A stretch of 64,000 nucleotides of DNA, from assembly GCF_019279795.1 (NCBI RefSeq), contig NC_056744.1, positions 900,083,904-900,147,903 on the forward strand. The letters run 5' to 3'. How positions within the stretch are numbered: position 1 is the stretch's first letter; each line of letters opens with the position of its first letter. Below the pieces are notes generated by a model. It had not been told where the DNA came from, did no database searches, and saw only the letters and a list, made by a program, of their open reading frames with translations. Shown one piece after another: positions 11,745 to 22,994 of the stretch. The stretch comes from Protopterus annectens. Taxonomy: Eukaryota; Chordata; Ceratodontiformes; Protopteridae. The position numbers and the translations under genes were made by a program.

Positions 11745-12565
11745 TATTTATTTATTATTTGACATTTGTTGACTGGGATTAGTCTGACTGAGCCGAAGCC
11801 CTTTTTCAGCGGAGACCTGGGAAGAAAAGCTCCACGGTTAGACAATGCATTTTGAAGCAAAAACTCAGATACAGTAAATTATAAAAATGGATTAACATAA
11901 TAAGAGCACATGATCAACAAACCTAGAGAGTAAATACATTCTAACATCAATAATTTGCAAGGACAATTCAGAGAGTAAGTATCAAGTTGCATCGGTAAGT
12001 CATGCAGCACAATTAACTACATACTCTTAGAATATTAAGCTTGACAGTAGATGGGAGTAAGGCAATGTACAACTTATGACTAGGGATAGAAGGGAGAAGG
12101 GAGATAGGTGAGAAGGAGATGGAGAGCAATGCATGGTCAGTCAAGGAGGTTAGTTACAGCAACAGATCCATGTACTGTTTAGATAGTTTTTAGTAGCAGT
12201 TTTGAAACTATATGGATGATGAAATTTCTGATAACCAACGGAAGTTTATTCCAAGATTTGGCTGGGGGTAGCTGTAAAGGTTTTGTCCTATTCTAGTTTT
12301 AGGCTTATATATTTGAAGGAGGTTTTGTTCAGCACTTCGTAGAGACCTTGGTGGGAAGTACAGCGAGACAAATGAGGAGATGTTTGGACAGAAGGAGGGT
12401 AGATTCAAAATAGAATGCATGATTTGAAGCTGAGAGAGAAGCAGATGATGGGGAAATTCAAGCCAGTTTAACCTTTTAAGACCAAGACAGTGGTGCAAGT
12501 AGTAGGAATAATCAGCAGCAAATCTAGCAACTTTATTATTAAGGGTGATATACACATTTAACGTA
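11745..12565 (-). mobile_element. L2-like LINE fragment: ORF2 C-terminus and 3' UTR
   Basis: The minus-strand frame at 12208-12555 contains PRSLRSAEQNLLQIYKPKTR, then NLYSYPQPNLGINFRWLSEIS. This is the C-terminal pattern of L2/Rex1-type reverse transcriptase ORFs (RSLRS...LW.SLP.EI). Downstream, near 11770-11850, is a 3' end with GGAGCTTTTCTTCCCAGGTC that matches the second copy at 30320-31080, followed by an AT-rich (TAAATA)-like tail. It is a 5'-truncated copy inserted between ORF1 and ORF2 of the L1-like element. Confidence 0.65.
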
Positions 12566-12599
12566 CAGCCCTTTACAGTTTTATAACTAATTCAGAGCT

Positions 12600-13325
12600 T
12601 TTGATAGAGTTATTAAATATGTATATATCATTCAGCATGGTAAATGTACACACACATTAACTTTCCTGTTGTATAATAGTCTGGTAAGCTTAGAATGCTT
12701 GCCACCTTTAAAGTGTACATATAACTTTATCTTTTCATGTCCCACTTAGTTCTACTTGTATATTTAAGGATTTCATTATAACAATGTTAAATGAGCAAAT
12801 CATTTTGTAATATTTAATGGATAATTATACTATTACTTAAATAGATATGTATTACATTAATGTCAGATTATTTATTTGAGATTAATTGAAGTGGATTATT
12901 AAACTTTTAAGTTATAATGAGAAAAAAATATTTTAAATGGTAAGATATACAAGCAAGTTAGTACTCTTTATAACTTATATATAACATTATATTAATCATT
13001 TCTTAGTCAAGGTAGCTTTTGGTTAGTTCTTGATGAAATTTTGTTTTTTGTTTGGCAGAAAGATAGTCTTGTAGTTTGTCTACTTGATCGGCAAACTGGG
13101 AACTTTGGTATCCATGGCAGGTTGTGTTTTGTTAGGAATATATATAGTTACAGTTGTAGGTGTGTTTCTGTTCTTGTTACTTAGGAGTTTTAGCAGTTTA
13201 GTTTTTAGAAAGGGAGAATTCAATAAAATATGGACAATTAAGAGAGTGTTGGAGATATACATTAGAGTTTTATACATAAAAAATTAATGTGGTAGATAAA
13301 TGTATCATATGATCTCGGTAAAATT
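12600..13325. other. AT-rich unassigned sequence upstream of L1 ORF2
   Basis: A small frame at 13084-13287 is rich in hydrophobic residues but has no family motif. The region probably belongs to the inter-ORF part of the L1-like element or to older AT-rich DNA. Confidence 0.3.
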
Positions 13326-14039
13326 TTTTTCTCAGCTACACGGTATGGATAGTTTTAATCTAGTGTTTATTAATGTAAATGGATTAAACAATGGCAACAA
13401 AAGGAAGGCATTAATGAAGTATTTAAAATTAAATAAAGGAGACATCATATTCTTGCACGACTCTCACTTGATATATAAAGATACACAATATCTAAGTAAT
13501 TTAGGCTATGAAATATTGTTATGTGCTTCTTTTAACAAAAAGAGAGAGGAACTGCTATACTTTGGAGAAAATCTACTGTAATACCTAGGGTCATGGAATC
13601 TGTTAATGATCCTAAACGAATGTACACATTCATTGTAATTAAATGTAATAGCAAACTCTATACACTAGCTATTTTTACTGGATTCCTCGAAGAGCTGCAA
13701 GAGGGGCTAAGGATCACAAACTTATTACAGTATCATTGGAAGGGTAGTCTAATTTTAGCTTGAGATTTTAACTGCATATCTAGTATTGAAGATAGAAGTG
13801 AACAAAAGAAAGCTAAAATCCTAGCATCAGCTAAAGCAGTAAACAAATGGATTAGTAATAATAATTTAGTTGATTTAATAGTAAAAGCAGAGGATAAGTC
13901 ATTATTTTTCACTTACTACTCTTATGCACAAGGGACACAAACTAGAATTTATGCTTCCATAGATTTGCTTAATAAAGTTAATTATTTTAAATGAATACGG
14001 TAACCCGGTCACCAACATGATAAACAACCTTGAAATTAG

Positions 14040-14784
14040 ACAGTATGATGACCCAGAAGGTAAAACAATAAAGCATAGAACCGAAGCTGCAACAGGAAAC
14101 AGAAGTTTAATCCACAAGCCACAAACAGTTCACATAAACGCCTCCAAATACACAGTATGTTTTCGTTTCTCCTACTTCATCATATGTGGGCTGCTTCCAA
14201 AGCTAACACCTTTTATAGAGCACATTATTTAAATTAACAAATCATCTTTACTAAGCAATCAACTTGTAACTGGGAAAAAGTGAAACAAAGTGCTTTTGTG
14301 CTTTTAACCTGATGTTAACATTTTATGTTTTACATGATAAAAATTTAAAGATGTGTGCCAATACATTACTAAATCACATAATCTTATTATAAATAACCCT
14401 TCACTTTTAAAACTGTGTTCAATTTTGGTAAAATGCATGAATGAATAAAAAAATACTAAATAAGTAAAAAATGAAATGAAACCTTCCTTTGATGAAAGAA
14501 ATACTTCTGCAAAAACTAATCCATTTAGCACCATCTAGTGGCCATACAAAGATTTTGCAAGGAACAACAAAATAACAAATCATTCCCTTTTCCTTAAAAC
14601 ATAACTTACATAGAGTGTGTTCTAAAAATGCCTACTTTAATATATGTTTGGTCTATAAATACATATATATGTTAGATATACATAATTAACATATTACTGT
14701 TTAATTAAAAAAAACATTAAAAACCATGTTATTAAAATTGCATTCAAATGAACATTGTAATAAAAATTACTTAACAAAAAAAAG
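14040..14784 (-). repeat. Left inverted arm of the large PLE
   Basis: From the CAGTATGATGACCC block at 14040 to the AACAAAAAAAAG end at 14784, this sequence is closely repeated in reverse complement at 17542-18273. The outermost 48 bases (13992-14039) have no partner in the right arm. The arm carries a minus-strand hammerhead-like motif. Confidence 0.9.
14150..14192 (-). ncRNA. Hammerhead-like motif, left PLE arm
   Basis: On the minus strand CCCACATATGATGAAG is followed by a short GT...AC stem II, GAAA, and ACATACTGTG. CACA before the core and TGTG after it can form stem I. It is the inverted counterpart of the motif at 18125-18172; the two arms together are compatible with an ancestral CTGATGA core. 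Confidence 0.45.
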
Positions 14785-15049
14785 ATCTGAAAGGTTAAAG
14801 AATAGGGATGGATACCAAAATGAAAGACAGGACTCGAATTTTGAGGGGAAGCAAGAAGGGGGAGGATGAGGTACTGAATATGGTTAGTACCAACCACCCC
14901 GACTTAGAAATTTCAGACATTGTTCAAGATGAAATTAACCCTTTTAAATTTATTAAGTGTGATTTTAGTATTTATAATTTTAAATGGAATTGGTTGGTTT
15001 AGAACCAATGGCAGACCAGCAACTAGTATTTAAATGTAAAATTCACAAT

Positions 15050-15102
15050 GGCAGTTTGTTCTGAAGAAGTCATACTTATTGATGAAAGCGCTTAACCTGT
15101 TT
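15050..15102 (+). ncRNA. Hammerhead-like motif just upstream of the PLE coding region
   Basis: A CTGAAGA box is followed by GTCA, a 7-base loop, TGAT (a possible 4-bp stem II), then GAAA and GCGCTTA as a minimal stem III with cleavage site. CTGAAGA differs by one base from the CTGATGA core. The GAAAGCGCTTA end is shared exactly with the motif at 43645-43700 of another PLE copy. It lies where the 5' terminal repeat of a PLE would carry its ribozyme. Confidence 0.45.
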
Positions 15103-15202
15103 GTTTTATTATTTTTATATTAAACTAAGACTGTGGACTCGCAACGCTGTGCTCTTTTATTTTTCTTGGTTTGGTGTGAGCACTTGTAGTACCAACTTGT
15201 TT

Positions 15203-17448
15203 TACATTTATAATTTTCGTCACATAATTTTAACAAATGAACATTTTAGTTTACTAAGTAAGGGTATCAAATGTATTCCTTGGAAAAGAGATCTTGCTAG
15301 AACATTAATGGATGTAAAGGAATTTATTAGAAAAATTAATTTTCAAACCATTTTTAGTCAGAATATTAAATATGAACCAACAAGAATGACTAGGAGAAGT
15401 GTATTTAATCCCACCCTACATCCCCAGATAAAAAAATGGAAATATAATAGAAAGAGGGGTTAGGGATAGTTTTAATAAGGTGAAATACAAAAATAACCTG
15501 AACCCACTAGAAAATAAGACCTTAAAAGAAATTAGGGCCGACAAAAATCTAAGAATTATGAAACCAGACAAGGGTGGTGGAATGGTTCTTATGGACAATA
15601 TGACTTATGAGGGGAAAATGAATGAAATTTTGAGGGATCCTGACAAATATTCCAACGTGTCTATAAATGAAATCAATATAGTATACAGACGTATAGATAT
15701 GGTACTAGAGGAATTATTGGTAGATGGTTTAATAGACAGTAAGACATATGATTACTTAAAAGTGGAGAAGCCAAGAATACCCACCATGTTCGGGATTCCA
15801 AAAATACATAAGGATGAGATGAATCCACCCTTGCGACCAATAGTTTTGACTGAAGGATCTAAAACCTTACCACTTGGTAAGTTTATAGATGGGAAATTGA
15901 AGGCAATATGGGTAAAAAGGTGTAATATATTAAAAGACTCTTGGGATTTTTTAAGAGGTTTAAAACAGGATTTATGGAAAGACCATCTAATATTTTTGAC
16001 TATAGATGTAGTAGACTTGTTTTCAAGCATACCCCATGAACAAGGATTAAAATTACTGCAGAAAATAGTGTTTGAAGACAACACTTTAAGTCATAATGAA
16101 TGTACAGTAATTATGCAGTTGATTGATCTGGTTCTAAAGTATAACTTCATTTATTTTAAGGGAGAATACTTTCACCAGATAAAGGGAGTAGCAATGGGGG
16201 CAGCCTGTGCCCCTACATATGTGAATTTGGTATTGGCTAAATGGGAAGAGAAATTTGTTTTGCAATCACAATATAAGAGGTGTTGGATACAATATAAGAG
16301 ATTTTTGGATGACATTTGTATTCTTTGGGTGGCACCAAGTGAACAGGTACCAGTATTTATAGATTTTTTTAAATACAAGTACAGATTTTTTAGAATTCAC
16401 TTATTCCTTGAGTGAAGATACCCTAGAATTCTTGGACATAGAAATATATAAAAAAGACAATACATTTCAGTTCAAGGTTTATAGGAAAAAGACCTATTTG
16501 AACTCTTACCTACATTATATGAGTGCTCATCCTATGTATTTTAAAATAAATATAGTAAAAGGCCAGTATATTAGGTCATGTAGGATGACTTCAAACGATG
16601 ATTATTTTATGGAAAAAATGAATGTTCTTAGAAAAATGTTTAAGAATAGAAGTTATCCTGACTGGTTAATAGAAAAGATGGCGATAGAGGTGATGGAGGG
16701 TAGGAAGAGTAAATTTAAACCTATATTGGGTATAGATGCTACTGAAAAGGAAGGAAATACAAGAAATGTGGATGAGAATTTCAGTAATGCATTGGTATTA
16801 GAGTACAATGCCAGTTCTAGGATAGTGAAAGAAATAGTTGAAAATGAATGGAATAGATTCATAGCTTTCACTGATTTGGACAACATCTCGAAAAGTAATT
16901 TAAAGGTAGTATATAAAAATTGCAATAATCTCAAAAAACTATTGGAAGGTAATACAGATACCCGATATTCTAATAAGAGAATAAAGAAAGGAACATTTAA
17001 ATGTGGTCATTGTTCGCAATGCACCTATGTTATAAACAAAGAAGAAGTTTTTATAGAAAGTAGAAACATAAAGGTAGAAAGTAGGGACTTTAATAATTGT
17101 GATTCTAAAGGCTTGGTATACCTGGCATTGTGTAAAACATGCCAAGGTTTTTATGCTGGAAAAACAGAAAGGAAACTAAAAAAGAGAATATACGAGCATA
17201 TATATGACATGCAGGTAAAAAAGGAAACAAATGCACTGCATAAGCATACCAAGGAATGCCAGGAAGCACAATTTACATTTTATGTTATTGAGAGAGTAGA
17301 CATAGATAAAAAGGGAGGGGCTGTGGGAAGAAAGAATAGAATATAGGGAGTTGTACTGGCAACTAATATTAGAGGCAAACAAAGCTCCTGGTCTTAACGA
17401 AAATATTTCCATAGCACCCCTTTTGAAAATAAGATCAGCCAAATTGTA
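15203..17448 (+). pseudogene. PLE reverse transcriptase / GIY-YIG endonuclease
   Basis: The N-terminal PLE block (LLSKGIKCIPWKRDLARTL, then FIRKINF) leads to NLRIMKPDKGGGMVLMDN and the RT palm: LTIDVVDLFSSIPHEQGL (motif A), GVAMGAACAPTYVNLVLAKW (motif B) and RFLDDICILW (catalytic DD, motif C), followed by LEFLDIEIYK. The second half has a Cys pair region (FKCGHCSQCTYV) and the GIY-YIG nuclease (LVYLALCKTCQGFYAGKTER, then LKKRIYEH), ending near 17448 with PGLNENISIAPLLKIRSAKL. The RT copies RNA primed by a target end, and the GIY-YIG domain nicks the target. The gene is broken at a few places. The relative order and the CxxC linker fit the Penelope/Poseidon/Neptune group; the exact clade cannot be told by eye. 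Confidence 0.9.
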
Positions 17449-17541
17449 ATATGTGTCTAATAGGAATTTTAAGAAAGTTGCTCAAACCTTATAAAGTGTC
17501 CTAAATGCTTTATAAACTCTCTACATACTTTTTACTAAACA

Positions 17542-18273
17542 TCTTTTTTTTGTTAAGTAGTTTTTATTACAATGTTCATTTCAATGCATTTTTAATAGCA
17601 TGGTTTTTAATAAGTTTTTTTAATTAAACAGTAATATGTTAATTATGTATTTTTAACATATATATGTATTTATAGACCAAACATATATTAAAGTAGGCAT
17701 TTTTAGAACCCACTCTATGTAAGTTATGTTTTAAGGAAAAGGGAATGGTTTGTTATTTTGTTCTTCCTTGCAAAATCTTTGTATGGCCACTAGATGGTGC
17801 TAAATGGATTAGTTTTTGCAGAAGTATTTCTTTCATTAAAGGAAAGTTTCATTTCATTTTTTACTTATTTAGTATTTTTTAATTCATTTATGCATTTTAC
17901 CAAAATTGAACACAGTTTTAAAAGTGAAGGGTTATTTATAATAAGAGTATGTGATTTAATAATATATTGTCACACATTTTTTAATTTTTATCATGTAAAA
18001 CATAAAATGTTAACATCAGGTTAAAAGCACAAAAGCACTTTTTTTCACTTTTTCTCAATTATGCTTAGCAAAGGTGATTTGTTCATTGAAATAATGTGCT
18101 CTATAAAAGGTTTTAGATTTGGATGTACCCCACATCCGATGAAGTAGGAGAAACGAAAACGTACTGTGTATTTGGAGGCGTTTATGTGAACTGTTTGTGG
18201 CTTGTGGATTAAACTTATGTTTCCGGTTGCAGCTTCGGTTCTATGCTTTATTGTTTTACCTTCTGGGTCATCA
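17542..18273 (+). repeat. Right inverted arm of the large PLE
   Basis: Reverse complement of the left arm. It begins just after the coding region and a short spacer and ends at the CATCATACTG block next to the TSD. It contains a plus-strand hammerhead-like motif and a segment rich in TTTAATTAAACAG. Confidence 0.9.
18125..18172 (+). ncRNA. Hammerhead-like motif, right PLE arm
   Basis: CCCCACAT precedes CCGATGA, then a GT...AC mini stem II, GAAA, ACGTA and CTGTGTA. CACA and TGTG can pair as stem I, and GTA would be the cleavage triplet. The motif sits about 700 bases after the coding end, comparable to the other PLE copies. Confidence 0.5.
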
Positions 18274-18379
18274 TACTGTTTAATTATTTTAAAACTATTC
18301 CTTGTCTTTTATCTGACCACAATTCACTAAGTATTAACACATCAATGGATTTAAAGAAATTTCAGATTATTTACAGAAT

Positions 18380-18383
<4 letters not shown>

Positions 18384-18467
<84 letters not shown>
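18384..18467. repeat. (TA)n microsatellite inside L1 ORF2
   Basis: TA tract of about 84 bases with one short ACATG interruption. The YIYIYI frames over it are artefacts. Confidence 0.95.
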
Positions 18468-18471
<4 letters not shown>

Positions 18472-20071
18472 AAACTAAACCATTTTAAGAGTTACCTTAA
18501 GGAACAAATTGAGAACCTTCTATCTTTGAATGATGATGGCCAGGTTAGTAAAGTCATATTATACTATTCCTTAAAAATGCATATTAAGGAAAAAATTAAA
18601 GATGGTCTAGTAATAAAATGAAAGATTAGGATAAAGAGTTACTAGAAATACAAGAGGATATACGTAAAGTGACGTATGAAAAGCAAGCAAAGAAATTAGG
18701 TAAAACTTAAGTCATTAAAAAACTAATGACAAAATATCAATTTTAACACATAAAGTAGAGATAGCGCTAGAAAAATTTAAATGATAAAGTTATGCAAGGA
18801 CTCCAAAAATCTTCACAGATTAGCTAATAGAATAAGATGTTAAGCAAAAAGGTACACATCAATAACATCTAAAATCCTCACACTAATAAGCTTATTTCAG
18901 ACATAGAGGAAATGAGTAACATTTTCAAAAAAAAAACACAAGGATATTAATAAAGATAAAAATAACAATCACTGGGTTTTCAAAATTAATAAGTATTTAA
19001 AGAAGAATGTTACTAATAAACTTAATAACCAGCAGTTTTATCTGTTGAATAAACATGTTACCTTAATAGAAGTTAAAGAGTGTAAAAAAGGTAAAAATAC
19101 CACATCTGCAGGTTAGAGGGTTTAAATACGGAAATATATATAATCTGCTGCTGTTGAATGTTTTAGAATTTCTGAGTGAAGTTTTCAGGATAATCCAGAG
19201 TGATAAAATAATTCCTCGCCTGTTATAATTTTCTGTAATTTCACTTTTACTTAAACAAGGAAAAAAATAAAAAGTTAGTTTTATCATATAGACATATTTC
19301 ATTATTAAATGTAGATTATAAAATGCTTCCATTTTCATTATAAGATTAAGAGATATAGTAGATAAATTAATTAATAAAAATCAAAGGATTTATAGTCAAT
19401 AGATTAATTTATGATTATATTAAAAGGGCAATAACAATATTAGATTTAGCAGACAGACTGAACAAAATTTGTCTCTAATTAGTTTAGATACTGACAGCAT
19501 TTTCAGAATAATTTATTAAAATATTTAAAAAAAATGCATAGAGATTCCAAAGCATATATTAAAATTGGACCTTACACCTCTCAATGATTCACCTTAAACA
19601 CAGGTACAAAATTAAGATATCCCTTGTCTCCTCTACTATTTGCATTAGTTACTAAACCTTAGCTAATAGTATAAGAAGCAATGATAAAAATTGATGTTTT
19701 TTCAGTTAATATGGATTGTCAATCTAAAATACAGCTTTTTGCAGATTATGTTTTACTAACCATAGGAGAATAAATAGATGAGGAAATTGGGAAGTTTCAA
19801 TTAATATTGTTGCTGAAATTTAGTAATAATAAAACAGATGTCTTAGTATTAAATTAACTAGTAAATAATAAGTTAAAAGATAATTATAAATATAATTGGG
19901 AAGGACAAGAATTAAAATATTTAGGAGTAAAAATGTATCAAGATGTGAACAAGATTATTAATCATAATTTTAAATGAATATTCCATAAAATATTACTACT
20001 TATTAAAAATGGAATGAGTGTTTTTTTACCTTTGGGGATGGGTTAGTTGTTACTAAAATTATTATATTACC

Positions 20072-20076
<5 letters not shown>

Positions 20077-20134
<58 letters not shown>

Positions 20135-20140
20135 ATACAC
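20077..20140. repeat. (TA)n tract with CATA tail
   Basis: A TA dinucleotide run followed by CACACATACATACAC, within the 3' part of the decayed L1 ORF2. Confidence 0.95.
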
Positions 20141-20462
20141 TACATTCAATATCTTTAATACCTGACAAAAAACTATTAAAGAAAATAAAAAAAAATGTTA
20201 ACTTCATTCTTATGGTGCCCTAAAAAGCTGAGAATTGTTTATAAAAATCTTATTAGACTGTGAGAGTATGGCCCTATTAACTTTCCTAGTGTAGAATCTT
20301 ATTCCATTTTTTCATTGCAAATTTTAACTCGATCATACTTTGACTAGACTCACATTCTCTCTATTTCCTTGGGTTTGTGCATTACTTGTGCCCCTCAACA
20401 CACACAGTAATGTGCACTCATCTAACAGCAAGAGGCATAAGAATACAAGCTAAGAATCATTA

Positions 20463-20463
<1 letters not shown>

Positions 20464-20542
<79 letters not shown>
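20464..20542. repeat. Compound (CA)n(TA)n microsatellite
   Basis: About 28 CA units run directly into about 12 TA units. Confidence 0.97.
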
Positions 20543-20544
<2 letters not shown>

Positions 20545-20547
<3 letters not shown>

Positions 20548-21241
20548 CATGCCAATGTATGACAAAATGCAAAATAAACACCTGTGATAATGTATATATC
20601 ACTAACCATGGGTATGAGTAAGAAAAGGACACTCCTCTGAACAACATTACAGCACATTAACATGAATTCAATGACTGTTCACAGACCCAAGGTACAATGG
20701 GTTTTCTATATTGATCGGAAGATGTGCAGAGACATACATAAATCAGTGCACATGTACATCAGCTGCTGAAATACAGGCATGTATGTGAATAAGGCTAGAA
20801 GGCATACTTGAATATTGATATATAAAGCAACAATCCCATGGTGTATACATGAATGATACAGTGGCAGACTATGCATTATGTAAAGGAGCAGCCACACATA
20901 GATGATATAACATGGCACCATCATTGCCAATACATGCCACACTCAAAGCCAGTATGCCAGTGTTACAGCAGGACACAGTGTCATACATAGCACAGTGACA
21001 AGGATGTCTTGTTGAAAAGACATGACACAGCAACCCACAAAATACAGCCATGTCACTGTGTTATTTGGGAAGTATGGGCAATGTGTTGTTTTCAAGTTGC
21101 AGTCAACCCCACACATGTAAGTGGTGAAACTCTTGTGTCAGTAGCAACATGATAATGGCAAAACTCATAACTGTGACATACAAGGATACAGTTTATTGGA
21201 CATAATAACAATATGCTGCACTGCATGAACAGGAGTATACA

Positions 21242-21300
<59 letters not shown>

Positions 21301-22655
21301 ATGAAGTACTACACCTGCTCTCATGCAGCAATTTATGGATCAGGTGCAGCAGTGCATGGACATCATGATGATTACTGCAGGTCTATGGTGTGTCATGCAC
21401 CAAGTGCAATATAACACAAAATGTCACACGTCATCTACATTGTACGTTTAGACATGTATCAAATATACATAGCAGCAATATGTTATGCATGCACAAGTGC
21501 GCCATTACAGTCCAGTTACTTATATGGCAAATGCCATGGTGGTAGCAGTAACCAATTGGGTCACTTATGGTTATATTATGGTCTTGATGACCACCCTGAT
21601 GGGACTAAACATCATGAATGATCTCTGAGGGTTTTTTTCTGAATGAGACTTGAACAGTCCACACCATCACCTTCCAGATCTATTCCTGAAAATAGTCTGG
21701 CAGTGGTGATGGTGATGGTCAGCATCTCTTCCGGGGTGGAGCACGGATGACAGTGCTTGCAGGTCTAAGTCTTTCCTTGTCATCATCATCATCTGCATCA
21801 TTGTAATTGGAGGATTTGGGCAGTGGTCTGGCATGTGCTTGTCTCTGGCACCTGATAGGAGACTGTTCACAGGTCCCATGCTCTGTCAAGGTGAATCATA
21901 TAACAAGAAAGAAAGTACAGAATATGGATTCCTGCAACTATATCAGTACATAACATACCCACTATGACACAATGCGCAGGTTGAAAACATCCAGTACGAC
22001 AGACTACAGTAAGTTATGCCAACAATCAACTCTACCACCATATGAGATGTAAGGCATGAATCCAAATCATAAAAATGAAAACCATGCCTATAAGGCTACA
22101 CAGTCCTGTGCAAAGCATGGTTGTCATGAAACACAAACTGATGTGCATATAAAGAATGTAATCGACATGAACTACTTCTACCCTCAATATGATCCCTACA
22201 TATGACAATAAAGGTATATCAACATACTTTACAGGTGTCATTAAAATCACATTCTCAGATGATATAGACTATAAGGATTATGTATAAGGTTTATAATAAA
22301 AACAAGTCAGATTAGCGGGTCGATATTCATGTGCATGATACATTCTCAATGTCCTATTATCTTTAGATATGGATGAGTACAATAGAAGCCAATGTCAGGG
22401 CCACTATATTTATCACAGAATGTAAGCAGGTTACTTTAGTGCATGACACGGCATGCATAAAACAGATTATTTATGGAAATTCTGACATTACCTCAACAAT
22501 TGTTAACCAGCCATCATTATGTACAACAAATATGCACACAGCCAACACATATAGTTATGACAATATGGCATGCAACACTGACGTGTTTAAATTGCAAAAC
22601 AAATACAACACTGTTTGACCATTGTAAAACTGACAATATAACACAACTTCTGTAA
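20545..22655. other. Unassigned sequence with CATG-rich composition
   Basis: No gene family is recognised. A (CA)n tract lies at 21244-21298. A minus-strand frame at 21667-21879 is rich in Met and His only because of (ATC)n-like triplets and is not called as a gene. Confidence 0.35.
21244..21298. repeat. (CA)n microsatellite
   Basis: About 26 CA units with one CG variant near the end. Confidence 0.97.
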
Positions 22656-22659
22656 CGTG

Positions 22660-22992
22660 CAGTGGGTAATACGTAATGTATGCTTCAACACATTGGCCAG
22701 TAGACAGTCTAAGAAACTATTAGTATTTCCATGTATCCTCTCTTGTATGTGTGCCTTACACATTTATGTCAGTGTGTGAAGTTGTGAATCACACACAGCT
22801 GTAACCCTGGTGTCTGTGCCTGTGACCTACAGTGGGTAATACTTAATGTATGCTTCAACACATTGGCCAGTAGACAGTCTAAGAAACTATAGTATTTCCA
22901 TGTATCCTCTCTTGTATGTGTGCCTTACACATTTATGTCAGTGTGTGAAATTGTGAATCACACACAACTGTAACCCTGGTGACTGTGCATGT
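22660..22992. repeat. Two-copy tandem duplication, 170-bp period
   Basis: AGTGGGTAATAC at 22661 recurs at 22831. The following block (AATGTATGCTTCAACACATT, then GGCCAGTAGACAGTC and so on through ACACACAGCTGTAACCCTGG) is repeated almost base for base, with only small differences. The high similarity of the copies points to a fairly recent duplication. Confidence 0.9.
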
Positions 22993-22994
22993 AA

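Larger units (their letters stand above)
13992..18279 (+). mobile_element. Penelope-like element with inverted terminal arms and 14-bp TSD
   Basis: This 4.3-kb retroelement is flanked by TTAATTATTTTAAA on both sides (13978-13991 and 18280-18293) and interrupts the L1 ORF2 endonuclease. Its parts in order are a left arm (13992-14784) in inverted orientation, a short internal stretch, a hammerhead-like motif (15050-15102), a coding region of reverse transcriptase then GIY-YIG endonuclease (about 15200-17448), and a right arm (17542-18273) that is the reverse complement of the left one. Inverted or tandem terminal repeats are typical of PLEs. The copy is nearly complete in layout with only a few coding breaks, so it is much younger than its L1 host. 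Confidence 0.9.
13330..20335 (+). pseudogene. L1-type LINE ORF2, split by a PLE insertion
   Basis: The endonuclease start reads SFNLVFINVNGLNNGNKRKA, then KGDIIFLHDSHLIYKDTQYL, the APE-type N-terminus of L1 ORF2 (N-V-N-G-L; I-I-F-L-x-E/D-x-H). It continues through DFNCISSIEDRSEQKKAK and SIDLLNKVNYFK to 13991, then resumes after the PLE as TIPCLLSDHNSLSIN (SDH catalytic triplet). Downstream pieces are recognisable although full of stops: LKEQIENLLSLNDDGQVSKV (18490-18560), LSYRHISLLNVDYK of the RT finger (about 19280), LFADYVLLTIGE equivalent to the FADD catalytic box (about 19735), LKYLGVKM (about 19915), and LRIVYKNLI near 20230. ORF2 supplies target nicking and reverse transcription. A (TA)n tract interrupts it at 18384. 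The order and spacing fit one old L1/Tx1-like copy with ORF1 at 9 kb. Confidence 0.8.

Noticed and set aside
21667-21879. Met/His-rich minus-strand protein
   Set aside because: The Met and His runs come from ATC/CAT triplet repeats; no domain is visible.
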